From: Phenylobacterium sp. CCH9-H3
GTDB taxonomy: Bacteria > Pseudomonadota > Alphaproteobacteria > Caulobacterales > Caulobacteraceae
Assembly (NCBI RefSeq): GCF_001557235.1
Contig: NZ_LSJI01000077.1
Location: 1 to 60,126 of the forward strand
DNA: 60,126 nt
Direction of reading: 5' to 3'
The notes under the pieces are model-generated. The model made no database searches. It saw only the letters and a list, made by a program, of their open reading frames with translations, and was not told the origin of the DNA. The position numbers were made by a program, and so were the translations under genes. The stretch's first letter is position 1. Every line of letters begins with the position of its first letter. This document shows positions 34,837 through 45,599 of this stretch, one piece after another.

Positions 34837-36642
34837 ATGGCTACCCCGCTTTCGCATATCCGCAACTTTTCGATCGTCGCGCACATCGACCACGGCAAGT
34901 CCACGCTCTCCGACCGGCTGATCCAGGAGACCGGCGGCCTGACCCAGCGCGAGATGACCGAACAGGTCCTCGACAACATGGACATCGAGCGCGAGCGCGG
35001 GATCACCATCAAGGCCCAGACCGTCCGCCTGGAGTACAAGGCCGACGACGGCGAGACCTACGTCCTCAACCTGATGGACACGCCCGGCCACGTGGACTTC
35101 GCCTACGAGGTCTCCCGGTCGCTGGCCGCCTGCGAGGGCTCGATCCTGGTGGTGGACGCCTCCCAGGGCGTGGAGGCCCAGACCCTGGCCAACGTCTATC
35201 AGGCCATCGACAACAACCACGAGATCGTCCCCGTCCTGAACAAGATCGACCTGCCGGCCGCCGAACCCGAGCGGGTGCGCCAGCAGATCGAGGATGTCAT
35301 CGGCCTGGACGCCTCCGACGCCGTCGTCTGCTCGGCCAAGTCCGGCCTCGGCATCCACGACGTACTGGAAGCGGTGGTGAAGCGCCTGCCGCCGCCCAAG
35401 GGCGACCCGAACGCACCGCTGAAAGCCCTGCTGGTCGACGCCTGGTACGACCAGTACCTGGGCGTGGTGGTGCTGGTCCGCGTCTTCGACGGGGTCCTGA
35501 AGGTCGGCCAGAAGGTCAAGATGATGCAGACCGGGGCCCAGTACCAGATCGACCGCCTCGGCGTGTTCAAGCCCAAGCAGACCGACCTTGCGGAGCTCGG
35601 CCCTGGCGAAGTCGGCTTCATCACCGCCTCGATCAAGGAAGTGGCGCACGCCGCCGTCGGCGACACCATCACCGACGAGCGCCGGCCGACGGAGGCCGCC
35701 CTCCCCGGCTTCCGCGAGGTGCAGCCGGTGGTGTTCTGCGGCCTGTTCCCGGTGGACGCCGCCGAGTTCGAGGACCTGCGCGCCGCCATCGGACGCCTGC
35801 GCCTGAACGACGCCTCGTTCACCTATGAGATGGAGACCAGCGCGGCCCTGGGCTTCGGCTTCCGCTGCGGGTTCCTGGGGCTCCTGCACCTGGAGATCAT
35901 CCAGGAGCGGCTGTCCCGTGAGTTCGACCTGGACCTCATCGCGACGGCCCCCTCGGTGGTCTACAAGGTCAAGCTGACCAACGGCGACGAGATCGAGCTG
36001 CACAATCCGGCCGACCTCCCCGATCCGGTGAAGATCGCCGACATCTCCGAGCCCTGGATCAAGGCCACCATCTTCACGCCCGACGACTACCTCGGCGCGA
36101 TCATCAAGCTTTGCCAGGACCGCCGCGGCCAGCAGCGCGAGCTCAGCTACGTCGGGGCCCGCGCCATGGTGGTCTATGACCTGCCGCTGAACGAGGTGGT
36201 GTTCGACTTCTACGACCGCCTGAAGTCGATCTCGAAGGGCTACGCCAGCTTCGACTACTCCATCGAGGAGTACCGGGTGGGCGACCTGGTGAAGATGTCG
36301 ATCCTGGTCAACGCCGAACCGGTCGACGCGCTCTCCATGCTGGTCCACCGCGACCGGGCCGAGCAGCGTGGCCGCGGCATGGTCGAGAAGATGAAGGAAC
36401 TGATCCCGCCGCACATGTTCCAGATCCCGATCCAGGCGGCGATCGGCGGCCGGATCATCGCCCGGGAAACCGTGAGGGCGCTGCGTAAGGACGTGACGGC
36501 CAAGTGCTACGGCGGCGACGCCAGCCGCAAGCGCAAGCTCCTCGACAAGCAGAAGGAGGGCAAGAAGCGCATGCGCCAGTTCGGCAAGGTCGAGATCCCG
36601 CAGGAAGCGTTCATCGCCGCCCTGAAGATGGACGAGAACTAG
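34837..36642 (+). CDS. lepA: Elongation factor 4 (back-translocating GTPase LepA)
   Basis: A 601-residue translational GTPase related to EF-G. The G1 motif is AHIDHGKST (15-23), the switch region follows in [11 protein letters not shown], and [12 protein letters not shown] and [13 protein letters not shown] are G3 and G4. The LepA-specific C-terminal domain ends with [17 protein letters not shown]. The start at ATG 34837 ([18 protein letters not shown]) matches the family; a longer in-frame start at 34699 crosses the eipA promoter and is rejected. The 138 nt after it contain no gene. Confidence 0.97.
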   Translation: MATPLSHIRNFSIVAHIDHGKSTLSDRLIQETGGLTQREMTEQVLDNMDIERERGITIKAQTVRLEYKADDGETYVLNLMDTPGHVDFAYEVSRSLAACEGSILVVDASQGVEAQTLANVYQAIDNNHEIVPVLNKIDLPAAEPERVRQQIEDVIGLDASDAVVCSAKSGLGIHDVLEAVVKRLPPPKGDPNAPLKALLVDAWYDQYLGVVVLVRVFDGVLKVGQKVKMMQTGAQYQIDRLGVFKPKQTDLAELGPGEVGFITASIKEVAHAAVGDTITDERRPTEAALPGFREVQPVVFCGLFPVDAAEFEDLRAAIGRLRLNDASFTYEMETSAALGFGFRCGFLGLLHLEIIQERLSREFDLDLIATAPSVVYKVKLTNGDEIELHNPADLPDPVKIADISEPWIKATIFTPDDYLGAIIKLCQDRRGQQRELSYVGARAMVVYDLPLNEVVFDFYDRLKSISKGYASFDYSIEEYRVGDLVKMSILVNAEPVDALSMLVHRDRAEQRGRGMVEKMKELIPPHMFQIPIQAAIGGRIIARETVRALRKDVTAKCYGGDASRKRKLLDKQKEGKKRMRQFGKVEIPQEAFIAALKMDEN

Positions 36643-36780
36643 CGGCTCGGCGGCCAGTCCGACTCGTCTGCGACGCGTTCGCTATTGCCAAGCTAGTTCG
36701 CTCCATTGCAGGTTGCCGCTGGGGGCGTAGCAAGGATCGGAAGAGTGCCGGTCCGAACCCCTGCTTGGCGGGGGTGTTTC

Positions 36781-38430
36781 ATGGCGAATCCTATTCCATC
36801 GGGCGAGCCCGCCCCGCCGACTGGCGACGTCCTGGTGGACGCCCTGACCACGGGGTACCGCTGGACGCTGGGAACGGACCGCTCCATCGACTGGTCGATC
36901 TCCGGCGGTTTCAACGGCGAAGCCTGGATCTCCCCCACCACGACGATCCTGAACGCCACGGCGATGCTGGAGACGTTCTCGCAATACGCCGACGTCCGGT
37001 TCAACTACCTCGGCTCCTTCGCCAATCCGACGGCCGCGGCGCAGGGCGGCAGCGAGATCAATTTCTATCTCTCGGGCAATACGACCACGTTTCCGTCCAC
37101 CGATATCTGGGCGCGGGCCTATTTCCCCACCAGCAGTTCCGAGACCGCCTACGTCGGGGCCACCGGCGACGTGGTGCTGAACTTCAACAGCCCATCCATA
37201 ACCCTGCCCAGCTATGATCCGGGCAGCGCGGGCTGGTTCGTGTTCCTGCATGAGATCGGCCATGCCCTGGGCCTGAAGCACCCGTTCGACGACGGAGGGA
37301 CCGGCCACCCGACGCTGGAAGACTTGGACTTTGGGGGCCTCGACGTCGACTGGGCCACGATCATGGCCTACGCCGACAGCTACGACTACGACCAGCGCCT
37401 CTACGATCCCGCCACGCCGATGGTTCTCGACGTGCTTGCCCTGAGGGCCCTCTACGGTCCCAACATGGCCACCAACGCGACGGACGACACCCACACCCTC
37501 CGCGCCTTCGGGCGCTACGAGACCCTGTGGGACGCCTCGGGACGCGACACCCTGAGCGCCGAAGGCTCCATCCGCGGGTGGTACATCTACCTGCCGGATT
37601 TCCAGCTTTCGCTGAACGACCCCGTGAAGATTGGCTACGCCACGCCGCTCGACGAGCTGGACCTGGATGCGCCGCAGTCGCTCACGTGGCTGATGGGAGA
37701 CATCGAGAACGCGCGCGGCTCGGAACACGCCGACGACATCTATGGAAACGAGCTGCGCAACGTGCTGGTCGGTAACGGCGGCGACGACTACCTCGACGGT
37801 TGGGACGGCGACGACAGCCTGGACGGCGGGGCGGGTAGCGACATCGTCTGGGGCGGGCTCGGCAACGACACGATCTCGGATGCCAACGGCGCCAACTACC
37901 TGCGCGGCGAGGAAGGTGACGACCGGATCACCGGCGGCACGGGCTTCGACGACATCAACGGCAACATGGGCGCCGACACCGCTTCGGGCGGCCTGGGCGA
38001 GGACTGGGTCGTCGGCGGCAAGGACAACGACAGCCTGTCCGGAGACGGGGGCCACGATCTTGTCTACGGCAACCTCGGCGCCGACACCTGCGACGGCGGC
38101 GACGGGAACGACATCGTCCGGGGCGGCCAGGACAACGACGTGGTGCGCGGCGGCGCTGGCGACGACTACGTCTCGGGCGACAAGGGCGACGACACCGTCA
38201 CGGGCGGGGCCGGCGCCGACATCTTCCACAGCTTCGGCGACGCGGGAATCGATCGGGTGACCGACTTCAACCGCGCCCAGGGCGACCGCGTCCTGCTGGA
38301 CGCGGGCACGACCTACACGGTGGCCCAGGCCGGTGCGGACACGGTGGTCAGCATGACGGGCGGCGGCCAGGTCATCCTCGTGGGCGTCAGCCTGTCGTCG
38401 CTGGGCGACGGCTGGATCACCGCAGGCTAG
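36781..38430 (+). CDS. RTX metalloprotease of the serralysin-like M10 family
   Basis: A 549-residue secreted zinc protease. The zinc motif HEIGHALGLKH is at 157-167 and the Met-turn IMAYAD at 194-199. About fifteen RTX-type GGxGxDxhx calcium-binding repeats occupy roughly 340-490 (for example GGDDYLDGWDGDD), ending in a C-terminal domain that should carry the type I secretion signal. There is no Sec signal peptide, as expected for an ABC (type I) substrate. No ABC exporter, adaptor or inhibitor gene is nearby. The start ATG 36781 has GGGGGTG before it. The end overlaps the convergent DeoR gene by 4 nt. Confidence 0.92.
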   Translation: MANPIPSGEPAPPTGDVLVDALTTGYRWTLGTDRSIDWSISGGFNGEAWISPTTTILNATAMLETFSQYADVRFNYLGSFANPTAAAQGGSEINFYLSGNTTTFPSTDIWARAYFPTSSSETAYVGATGDVVLNFNSPSITLPSYDPGSAGWFVFLHEIGHALGLKHPFDDGGTGHPTLEDLDFGGLDVDWATIMAYADSYDYDQRLYDPATPMVLDVLALRALYGPNMATNATDDTHTLRAFGRYETLWDASGRDTLSAEGSIRGWYIYLPDFQLSLNDPVKIGYATPLDELDLDAPQSLTWLMGDIENARGSEHADDIYGNELRNVLVGNGGDDYLDGWDGDDSLDGGAGSDIVWGGLGNDTISDANGANYLRGEEGDDRITGGTGFDDINGNMGADTASGGLGEDWVVGGKDNDSLSGDGGHDLVYGNLGADTCDGGDGNDIVRGGQDNDVVRGGAGDDYVSGDKGDDTVTGGAGADIFHSFGDAGIDRVTDFNRAQGDRVLLDAGTTYTVAQAGADTVVSMTGGGQVILVGVSLSSLGDGWITAG

Positions 38431-39221
38431 CGGGCGATCGTCAGGTCGGTTCCGGAGCGCTTCAGCGCCTGGGCCAGGCCTTCGGGTGGCGGTTGATCGG
38501 TGACGACCCGTCGCAGGTCCGCCAGGGGGCAGACCACCTCCAGCATGCGGACGTCGAACTTCGAATGGTCGGCCAGCAGGACGGCCTCGGCGGCGCGCTC
38601 GATCATCGCGCGTTTCACCCAGGCCATGCCGGACTCGGCCTCGGTCGGACCGTCCGCCGTCAGGCCGCTGGCGCCGAAATAGGCCCGGTCCGCGTTCAAC
38701 TTGCTCAGGAACGCCGTGGTCTCCGGCCCCACCATGGCGCCCTGGGCGGCGTTGAGGTCGCCGGGACAGACCACGACGCGGATTTGCGAAGCCTTCCCCA
38801 GGGCGTCGGCGATCGGCAAGCCATTGGTGATCGCCACGATCCGGCGATTCAGTCCGGCGAGCACGTTCGCAAGGTGCAGCGTGCTGGAGCCCGCGTCGAT
38901 CATCACCACGTCGCCCGTCCCGACGGCTTCCGCCGCGGCCAAGGCGATGCGCCGCCGCTCGACCGCCATCAGCCGGTGGCGCTCCCGCATCCCCGGCTCG
39001 AGCGACAGGCACGGCGCGCCGCCGCCATAGGTGCGGTTGATCAGGCCCTTCTGGCTGAGCAGGTCCAGGTCGCGGCGAATGGTTTCCGTGGAGGTTCCGA
39101 ACCGGGCGGCCAGATCGCCGATGCGGACGTTCGTCCCCACGCGCATCTCGGCCAGGATCAATTCCTGGCGCTCGTGTCGTGAAATCGACGTTCTTACGCG
39201 CACCATGGTCGCTGCCCACAT
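38427..39221 (-). CDS. DeoR-family transcriptional regulator
   Basis: A 264-residue repressor. The N-terminal DeoR helix-turn-helix is RHERQELILAEMRVGTNVRIGDLAARFGTSTETIRRDLDLLSQKGLINRTYGGG. The C-terminal sensor (about 90-264), with DVVMIDAGSSTLHLANVL and GPETTAFLSKLNADRAYFGASGL, is the fold that binds phosphorylated sugars. I start at ATG 39221, preceded by GAGGCGAG; ATG 39206 is an alternative. It is divergent from a TonB receptor/phosphatase pair, with palindromic sites between, so it likely represses them until a sugar phosphate appears. Confidence 0.9.
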   Translation of the reverse strand: MWAATMVRVRTSISRHERQELILAEMRVGTNVRIGDLAARFGTSTETIRRDLDLLSQKGLINRTYGGGAPCLSLEPGMRERHRLMAVERRRIALAAAEAVGTGDVVMIDAGSSTLHLANVLAGLNRRIVAITNGLPIADALGKASQIRVVVCPGDLNAAQGAMVGPETTAFLSKLNADRAYFGASGLTADGPTEAESGMAWVKRAMIERAAEAVLLADHSKFDVRMLEVVCPLADLRRVVTDQPPPEGLAQALKRSGTDLTIAR

Positions 39222-39276
39222 CGCTCGCCTCGATATGTGGCAAGCGACGGCCTAGTTGTCGACAGGCGTTGGCTGA

Positions 39277-39295
39277 TGCCACAATTTTTGTGGCA
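39277..39295. promoter_or_regulatory. Palindromic operator, probably for the DeoR protein
   Basis: TGCCACAA (39277-39284) and TTGTGGCA (39288-39295) are perfect inverted repeats around TTT. A further TGTGGCA occurs at 39236-39242, on the edge of the deoR-type gene, as a direct repeat 53 bp from the right arm. The site lies 86 nt before the TonB-receptor start. Confidence 0.65.
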
Positions 39296-39380
39296 AACCA
39301 CACAAAACTGTCAAAAGCCGCTGCTACCTGAACGACGTTCGGGGCCGCGGATGGCGGCCCTGCGCCAGAGGGGCACCATC

Positions 39381-41726
39381 ATGAGAACCCGTATGCTGAC
39401 GGGCGCGGCCACGGCCGCCCTGAGCTTTGCCATGGCCGCATCGGCGGCCGCCGCCGACGCCCCCGTGGGCGCTGCGATCGCCGCCGCCGCGGCGGAGACG
39501 GGCGAAAGCTCGGTCGAGGAGATCGTGGTCCTGGGCCGCGGCGAAACCCGGCAGGTCCAGACCGTGTCCGGCGAGGAGTTGTCCCTCGAGACGCCCGGGG
39601 CCAGCCCGTTGAAGCTGGTCGAGAAGCTGCCCAACGTGAACTTCCAGGCGGCCGATCCCTTCGGCTCCTACGAGTGGTCGGCGCGGATCACGATCCGCAG
39701 CTTCAACCAGAGCCAGCTGGGCTTCACGCTGGACGAAGTGCCGCTGGGCGACATGACCTACGGCAACCATAACGGCCTGCACATCAGCCGCGCCATCGCC
39801 AGTGAGAACGTGGGCGCCGTCGAGCTGGCCCAGGGCGCGGGCGCCCTCGACACGGCCTCGGCCAACAACCTGGGCGGCACGCTGAAGTACGTCTCGCGCG
39901 ACCCCTCGAGCGCCTTCGGCGGCCTGGTGGCCGGGACCTACGGGACCGAGAACACCCTGCGGGGCTTCGCGCGCCTGGAGAGCGGCGAGCTGGCCACCGG
40001 CGCCCGCGGATACCTGAGCTACTCGTACAACACCGCCGACAAGTGGAAGGGCGATGGCGAGCAACGCCACCAGCAAATCAATTTCAAGCTCGTCCAGCCG
40101 ATCGGCGAGGGTTCGCTCACCGGCTGGGTGAACTGGTCCAAGCGTCGTGAGCAGGACTACCAGGACATGTCCCTGGAGATGCTGAGCCGCCTGGGCCACA
40201 GCTGGGACAATGTCACCGGCAACTGGCCGCTGGCGGTGCAGATCGCCGAGGTGGGCAACAACACCGGCTATACGGGCGTGACGCCCCGCTTCCCCAGTTT
40301 CGGGACCACCTACCCCGGCGCGATCACCAGCGCCGACGACGCCTACTATGACGCGGCCGGCCTGCGCGACGACGTGCTGGGCGCCGTCACCCTCCGGCTT
40401 CCGCTGGGCGAGGCCGTTGACGTCAAGGCCACGGTGTACGGCCACGACAACGAAGGCCAGGGCCTGTGGTACACGCCATACGTGCCCTCGCCGAACTATG
40501 GCGTCCTGACGGCGACGACCGACAACGCGCCGATCTCGATCCGCACCACCGAGTACGACCTGCGCCGGTACGGCGTCGTCGCGGCCGCCACCTGGCGGGT
40601 CGGCCAGCATGCGATCAACGCGGGGCTCTGGTACGAGGACAACGACTTCAACCAGGCCCGCCGGTACTACGGCCTGAACCGCGAGGCGCCGCAGCGCGAC
40701 TCCCTGAAGATGCAGTCGGACCCCTTCCGCACCGACTGGGAGTACGACTTCAAGACCACCACCTGGAAGCTGTTCATCCAGGACACCTGGACCATCTCCG
40801 AGCAGCTCACGGTCAATTTCGGCTTCGCGTCGCTGAAAGTGGAGAACGAGGGCGAGACGGTGATCGCGCGGACAGCATCGCTGGTGAAGAACGGCACGAT
40901 CGAGGCCGAGGAGAACTTCCTGCCTCAGGGCGGCGCCCGCTACGCCCTCAACGACGACAGCGAACTCTTCGCCAATTACAGCCGCAACATGCGCGCCTTC
41001 CCGAGCTCGGGCACGTCGGGCCCCTTCTCGGCCAACCAGGCGGGCTTCCTGGCGATCAAGGACAAGCTGAAGCCCGAGATCTCCGACACCTTCGAAGCCG
41101 GCTGGCGCTTCCGCACGGCGAGCTTCCAGGGCGTGCTGGCGGCCTACCACGTGAAGTTCAAGGACCGCCTGTTCGCGGTGCCGGTGGGCTCCGGCATCGT
41201 CGGCAACCCCTCGGCGCTGTCGAACGTCGGCGGCGTGACGGCCAGGGGCTTCGAGGCTGTCGGGACGTGGGATTTCGCCGAGAACTGGTCGGCCTTCGCC
41301 TCCTACGCCTTCAACGACTCCACCTACGACGACGACACCGTGGACGGGAACGGCGTCGTGGTGGCGCGCACCGAGGGCAAGACCACGGTGGACACGCCGG
41401 AGCACCTGTTCAAGGCCGAGCTGGCCTACGACAACGGCAGCTTCTTCGGGCGCTTCTCGCTGAACTACATGACCAAGCGGTACTTCACCTACGAGAACGA
41501 CCGCAGCGTCCCGTCGCAGATGCTGGCCGACCTCTCGGTCGGCTACCGGTTCTCGGGATCGCCCTGGCTCGACGGGCTTGAGGCGCAGATCAACGTCTCG
41601 AACCTGTTCGACGAGGAATACATCTCGACGATCAACTCCAACGGCTTCCCGCTTCGCGGCGACAGCCAGACGCTGCTTGTGGGTTCGCCCCAGCAGGTGT
41701 TCTTCACCCTTCGCAAGACCTTCTGA
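39381..41726 (+). CDS. TonB-dependent outer-membrane receptor
   Basis: A 781-residue outer-membrane transporter. The signal peptide is MRTRMLTGAATAALSFAMAASAAAA, a TonB box-like EEIVVLG lies at 46-52, the plug domain covers about 55-180 (SPLKLVEKLPNVNFQAADPFG, NNLGGTLKYVSRDP), and the 22-strand barrel ends in the aromatic residue of FTLRKTF. ATG 39381 with AGAGGGG is chosen over an upstream start at 39237 that overlaps the operator. The exported phosphatase follows after 12 nt and a DeoR regulator is divergent. Import of a phosphorylated compound, or uptake of what the phosphatase releases, is the likely role (inference). Confidence 0.93.
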   Translation: MRTRMLTGAATAALSFAMAASAAAADAPVGAAIAAAAAETGESSVEEIVVLGRGETRQVQTVSGEELSLETPGASPLKLVEKLPNVNFQAADPFGSYEWSARITIRSFNQSQLGFTLDEVPLGDMTYGNHNGLHISRAIASENVGAVELAQGAGALDTASANNLGGTLKYVSRDPSSAFGGLVAGTYGTENTLRGFARLESGELATGARGYLSYSYNTADKWKGDGEQRHQQINFKLVQPIGEGSLTGWVNWSKRREQDYQDMSLEMLSRLGHSWDNVTGNWPLAVQIAEVGNNTGYTGVTPRFPSFGTTYPGAITSADDAYYDAAGLRDDVLGAVTLRLPLGEAVDVKATVYGHDNEGQGLWYTPYVPSPNYGVLTATTDNAPISIRTTEYDLRRYGVVAAATWRVGQHAINAGLWYEDNDFNQARRYYGLNREAPQRDSLKMQSDPFRTDWEYDFKTTTWKLFIQDTWTISEQLTVNFGFASLKVENEGETVIARTASLVKNGTIEAEENFLPQGGARYALNDDSELFANYSRNMRAFPSSGTSGPFSANQAGFLAIKDKLKPEISDTFEAGWRFRTASFQGVLAAYHVKFKDRLFAVPVGSGIVGNPSALSNVGGVTARGFEAVGTWDFAENWSAFASYAFNDSTYDDDTVDGNGVVVARTEGKTTVDTPEHLFKAELAYDNGSFFGRFSLNYMTKRYFTYENDRSVPSQMLADLSVGYRFSGSPWLDGLEAQINVSNLFDEEYISTINSNGFPLRGDSQTLLVGSPQQVFFTLRKTF

Positions 41727-41738
41727 GGAGAGACGGCG

Positions 41739-42833
41739 ATGCCGGGGCGGCGGTTTCGAGGCCTGGCGGGCGTCCTGCTCGCGGGCCTTCTCGCGACGGC
41801 GGCGCAGGCGGCGGACGGCGGCCGGAAGCTGGTCCTGGTCACCCTGGACGGGCTCTCCTGGACCGAGGTCTTCCGCGGCGCCGACCCCGAACGGGCGGCC
41901 GACCCCGCATTCGCGCCGGACCGCGAGGGACGGGAACGCCTCCGCGCGGCCTTCGTCGAGCCGGCCGACCGGGCCGCCGCCCTGATGCCCTTCCTGCACG
42001 GCGTGCTGGCCAAGCAGGGCGTGCTGCTAGGGAACCGCGACCAGGGCAGCTGCGCGGCTGTCGCCAACGACAAGTGGTTTTCCTATCCGGGCTACAACGA
42101 GATCCTCACCGGCAAGCCCGACGCCGCGATCACCTCCAACGAACATGGGCCGAACCGGAACGTCACCTTCCTGGAATGGCTGAACCGCCGCCCGGCGTTC
42201 GCGGGGCGGGTGCAGGCGGTGGCCTCGTGGAACGCCTATTCCGACATCCTCAACGCGCCCCGCAGCGGGCTGCCGGTCAACGACGGCTGGGACGATGCGC
42301 CGGCCCGCTCGCCGGCAGAGGCGCAGATCGCCGCCATGCAGGCCGGCGCGCCGCCGATCTGGCCGACCGTGCGGCTGGACACCTTCACCCACGCCTACGC
42401 CCTGGAGACGCTGAAGCGCCAGAAGCCGAGCGTCCTCTATGTCGCCTACGGCGAGACCGACGACTTCGCCCACGAGGGCCGCTACGACCAGACGCTCTGG
42501 GCCGCGCGCCATGCCGACGCCTATATCGCCGAGCTCTGGAACGCCTTACAGGCGGACCCGGCCTATGCGGGCCGCACCACCCTGATCGTCACCACCGACC
42601 ATGGGCGGGGCGGGTCGGCGAACGCGGGCTGGAAGCACCACGGCCGGCATATACCTGGATCCGACGCGGTCTGGATCGGCGTGCTGGGTCCCGGGATCGC
42701 CCCGGGCCGGAAACCGGGCGGCTGCGCGTCCTCCAGCCAGATCGCCGCGACGGCGTTGGAAGCGCTGGGACTGGACTGGAAGGCCTACGATCCGGCCGCG
42801 AGCCCGCCGCTGGATGTGCGGGAACGCCCTTAG
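41739..42833 (+). CDS. Exported alkaline-phosphatase-superfamily enzyme
   Basis: A 364-residue metal-dependent phosphatase or phosphodiesterase with a signal peptide (cleavage near AAQAADG). Candidate metal ligands are Asp37 in LVTLDGLSW, Asp241/Asp242 and His245 in GETDDFAHEG, and Asp287-His288 in TTDHGRGG. The active-site region is YPGYNEILTGKPD at 116-128. It is 12 nt behind the TonB receptor and must be co-transcribed. It may cut phosphate from an organic phosphate in the periplasm. Its stop overlaps the convergent receiver-like gene by 4 nt. Confidence 0.85.
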   Translation: MPGRRFRGLAGVLLAGLLATAAQAADGGRKLVLVTLDGLSWTEVFRGADPERAADPAFAPDREGRERLRAAFVEPADRAAALMPFLHGVLAKQGVLLGNRDQGSCAAVANDKWFSYPGYNEILTGKPDAAITSNEHGPNRNVTFLEWLNRRPAFAGRVQAVASWNAYSDILNAPRSGLPVNDGWDDAPARSPAEAQIAAMQAGAPPIWPTVRLDTFTHAYALETLKRQKPSVLYVAYGETDDFAHEGRYDQTLWAARHADAYIAELWNALQADPAYAGRTTLIVTTDHGRGGSANAGWKHHGRHIPGSDAVWIGVLGPGIAPGRKPGGCASSSQIAATALEALGLDWKAYDPAASPPLDVRERP

Positions 42834-43651
42834 GCGGCCTCGGCGTCGCTATCGCGGTCGGCGTCGGCGTCCTTGGGCAGGAAACCGAGCATCGGCTTGG
42901 CCCAGCGTTCGGCGTCCTCGCGGGTCAGCAGGGCGCCGGCGTTCACCGCCTTGGTCAGGTGCCGGTAGAACTCGGACGCCGCCAGCGTCAGCTTGAAGTC
43001 GGTGGCCACCGCCTGCAGCGTCGTGGCCTGGGCCAGCATGGCGCGCATCGCCTGGTGCGGATCGGTGTCGGCCGCGGCGACGGCGGCGCGGATGATCTTC
43101 AGCGCCTGGTTGATCTTCTGCTGGTAGGGCGTTTCCGTGCCGTCCGTGCGGCGCTTGAGCGGGCCCGCATAGTCGCCGGAGTTGAACCGGCGGCGATCGG
43201 GGCCGATGTAGCCCACGCCTTCCACCCAGTCGCGGTCGCGCAGCGTCACGGCTTCCAGCCGGCGCAGCAGGTCCTTCATGCTGTAGGGCTTGCGCAGGAA
43301 CTCGTGCACGCCCGCGTCGCGCGCGGACAGGATCATGCCCGCCGTGGCGGCGCCGGTGATGGTGATGATCGGCGCCTTCCGGCAGCTCCAGGTGGAACGG
43401 CGCACCTTGCGAGTGAAGCCCAGGCCGTCGACGCGGTCGTCGCCCAGCTCGACCACGATGATCTGCGGATCGCAGGTCTCGGCGATCTTCAGCGCCCGCT
43501 CGGTGTTGCCGGCGATCCAGACGTGGCTGTGGGCGATGTCGCGCATCAGCTCGCTGAACATGCGCGCGCTGGCCGGCTGCGGGTCCGCGATCAGGACCCG
43601 CTTCAGCTTGGGCTGCATCTTCTCAAGGAGACGTTTATCGCCGTCGAACAA
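42830..43651 (-). CDS. Receiver-domain protein lacking the phospho-acceptor aspartate
   Basis: A 273-residue response-regulator-like protein. The receiver domain (about 17-135) keeps RVLIADPQPASARMF, Thr98 in IITITG and the invariant Lys121 in FLRKPYS. However, the phospho-Asp position is Glu68 (IIVVELGDDRVDG), so normal phosphorylation is not expected. The C-terminal half (about 140-273) includes GYIGPDRRRFNSGDYAGPLKRR and helices, with no known output domain. I start at TTG 43651, which has GGGAG 8 nt upstream and gives LFDGDKRLLEK; ATG 43618 is the alternative. It might be locked in an active-like state or serve as a scaffold. Confidence 0.78.
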   Translation of the reverse strand: MFDGDKRLLEKMQPKLKRVLIADPQPASARMFSELMRDIAHSHVWIAGNTERALKIAETCDPQIIVVELGDDRVDGLGFTRKVRRSTWSCRKAPIITITGAATAGMILSARDAGVHEFLRKPYSMKDLLRRLEAVTLRDRDWVEGVGYIGPDRRRFNSGDYAGPLKRRTDGTETPYQQKINQALKIIRAAVAAADTDPHQAMRAMLAQATTLQAVATDFKLTLAASEFYRHLTKAVNAGALLTREDAERWAKPMLGFLPKDADADRDSDAEAA

Positions 43652-43748
43652 GGGTTTAGCTCCCTCACACCTGGCGCCACGATCTAACGGCAATGCGTAA
43701 AAGATCGCTTGATGCGGGGCGCAATAAATTGCCGCAGGCGGCGCGCCG

Positions 43749-45035
<1,287 letters not shown>

Positions 45036-45179
45036 CTGGATACGATCTCCCGACCTGCCCGGAGAACGCGCCCAAGCCCTTCGACAGGTGCTCGGCAAAG
45101 GCGCGGAGATCAAAATGCGGCGCCGGTCTAGACGAAGTGGGCCTCGCCCTCAAGTGGCTCGCGCGCTATCTGCGGCCGC

Positions 45180-45599
45180 ATGGACATCCCGCGCTTCCAT
45201 CTCGCCTTCCCCGTCCGCGACCTCGCCGAGGCCCGCGCCTTCTATGGCGGCCTGCTGGGCTGCCCCGAGGGCCGGTCCAGCGACGATTGGGTCGACTTCG
45301 ATTTCTACGGCCACCAGATCGTCGCGCACCTGTCGCCGGACGAGGCGGGGCACAAGGCCACCAACCCCGTCGACGGCCACGATGTGCCGGTCCGGCACTT
45401 CGGCGCGATCCTGACGCTGCCGCAGTGGGAGGCGCTGGCGCAGACACTCAAGGCCGCCGGGACAAAGTTCGTCATCGAGCCCAATATCCGCTTCAAGGGC
45501 CAACCGGGCGAGCAGACGACGATGTTCTTCCTCGATCCCTCCGGCAACGCGCTGGAGTTCAAGGCCTTCGCCGACGACAGCATGGTGTTCGCGAAGTGA
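45180..45599 (+). CDS. VOC-family protein coupled to a dehydratase gene
   Basis: A 139-residue glyoxalase-fold protein. The opening [43 protein letters not shown] and the ending [19 protein letters not shown] place it in the VOC superfamily, near small dioxygenase-like members; His6, the His in [10 protein letters not shown] and Glu in LEFKAF are the likely metal ligands. Its stop overlaps the GTG start of the following threonine dehydratase gene (GTGA), so the two are coupled. Substrate unknown. Confidence 0.85.
   Translation: MDIPRFHLAFPVRDLAEARAFYGGLLGCPEGRSSDDWVDFDFYGHQIVAHLSPDEAGHKATNPVDGHDVPVRHFGAILTLPQWEALAQTLKAAGTKFVIEPNIRFKGQPGEQTTMFFLDPSGNALEFKAFADDSMVFAK

Noticed and set aside
36755..36777. 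ACCCC...GGGGT hairpin before the RTX protease, considered as lepA terminator
   Set aside because: The stem is short, the T run is only TGTTT, and the GGGGG part is needed as ribosome site of the protease gene.
36682..39303. 873-codon minus-strand frame across the RTX protease and DeoR gene
   Set aside because: It crosses two well-supported genes, is rich in Asp/Val/Gly typical of antisense GC-rich shadows, and has no family signature.
39324..41999. 891-codon minus-strand frame opposite the TonB receptor
   Set aside because: The receptor frame has signal peptide, TonB box and barrel end; the opposite frame is a His/Arg/Val-rich shadow.
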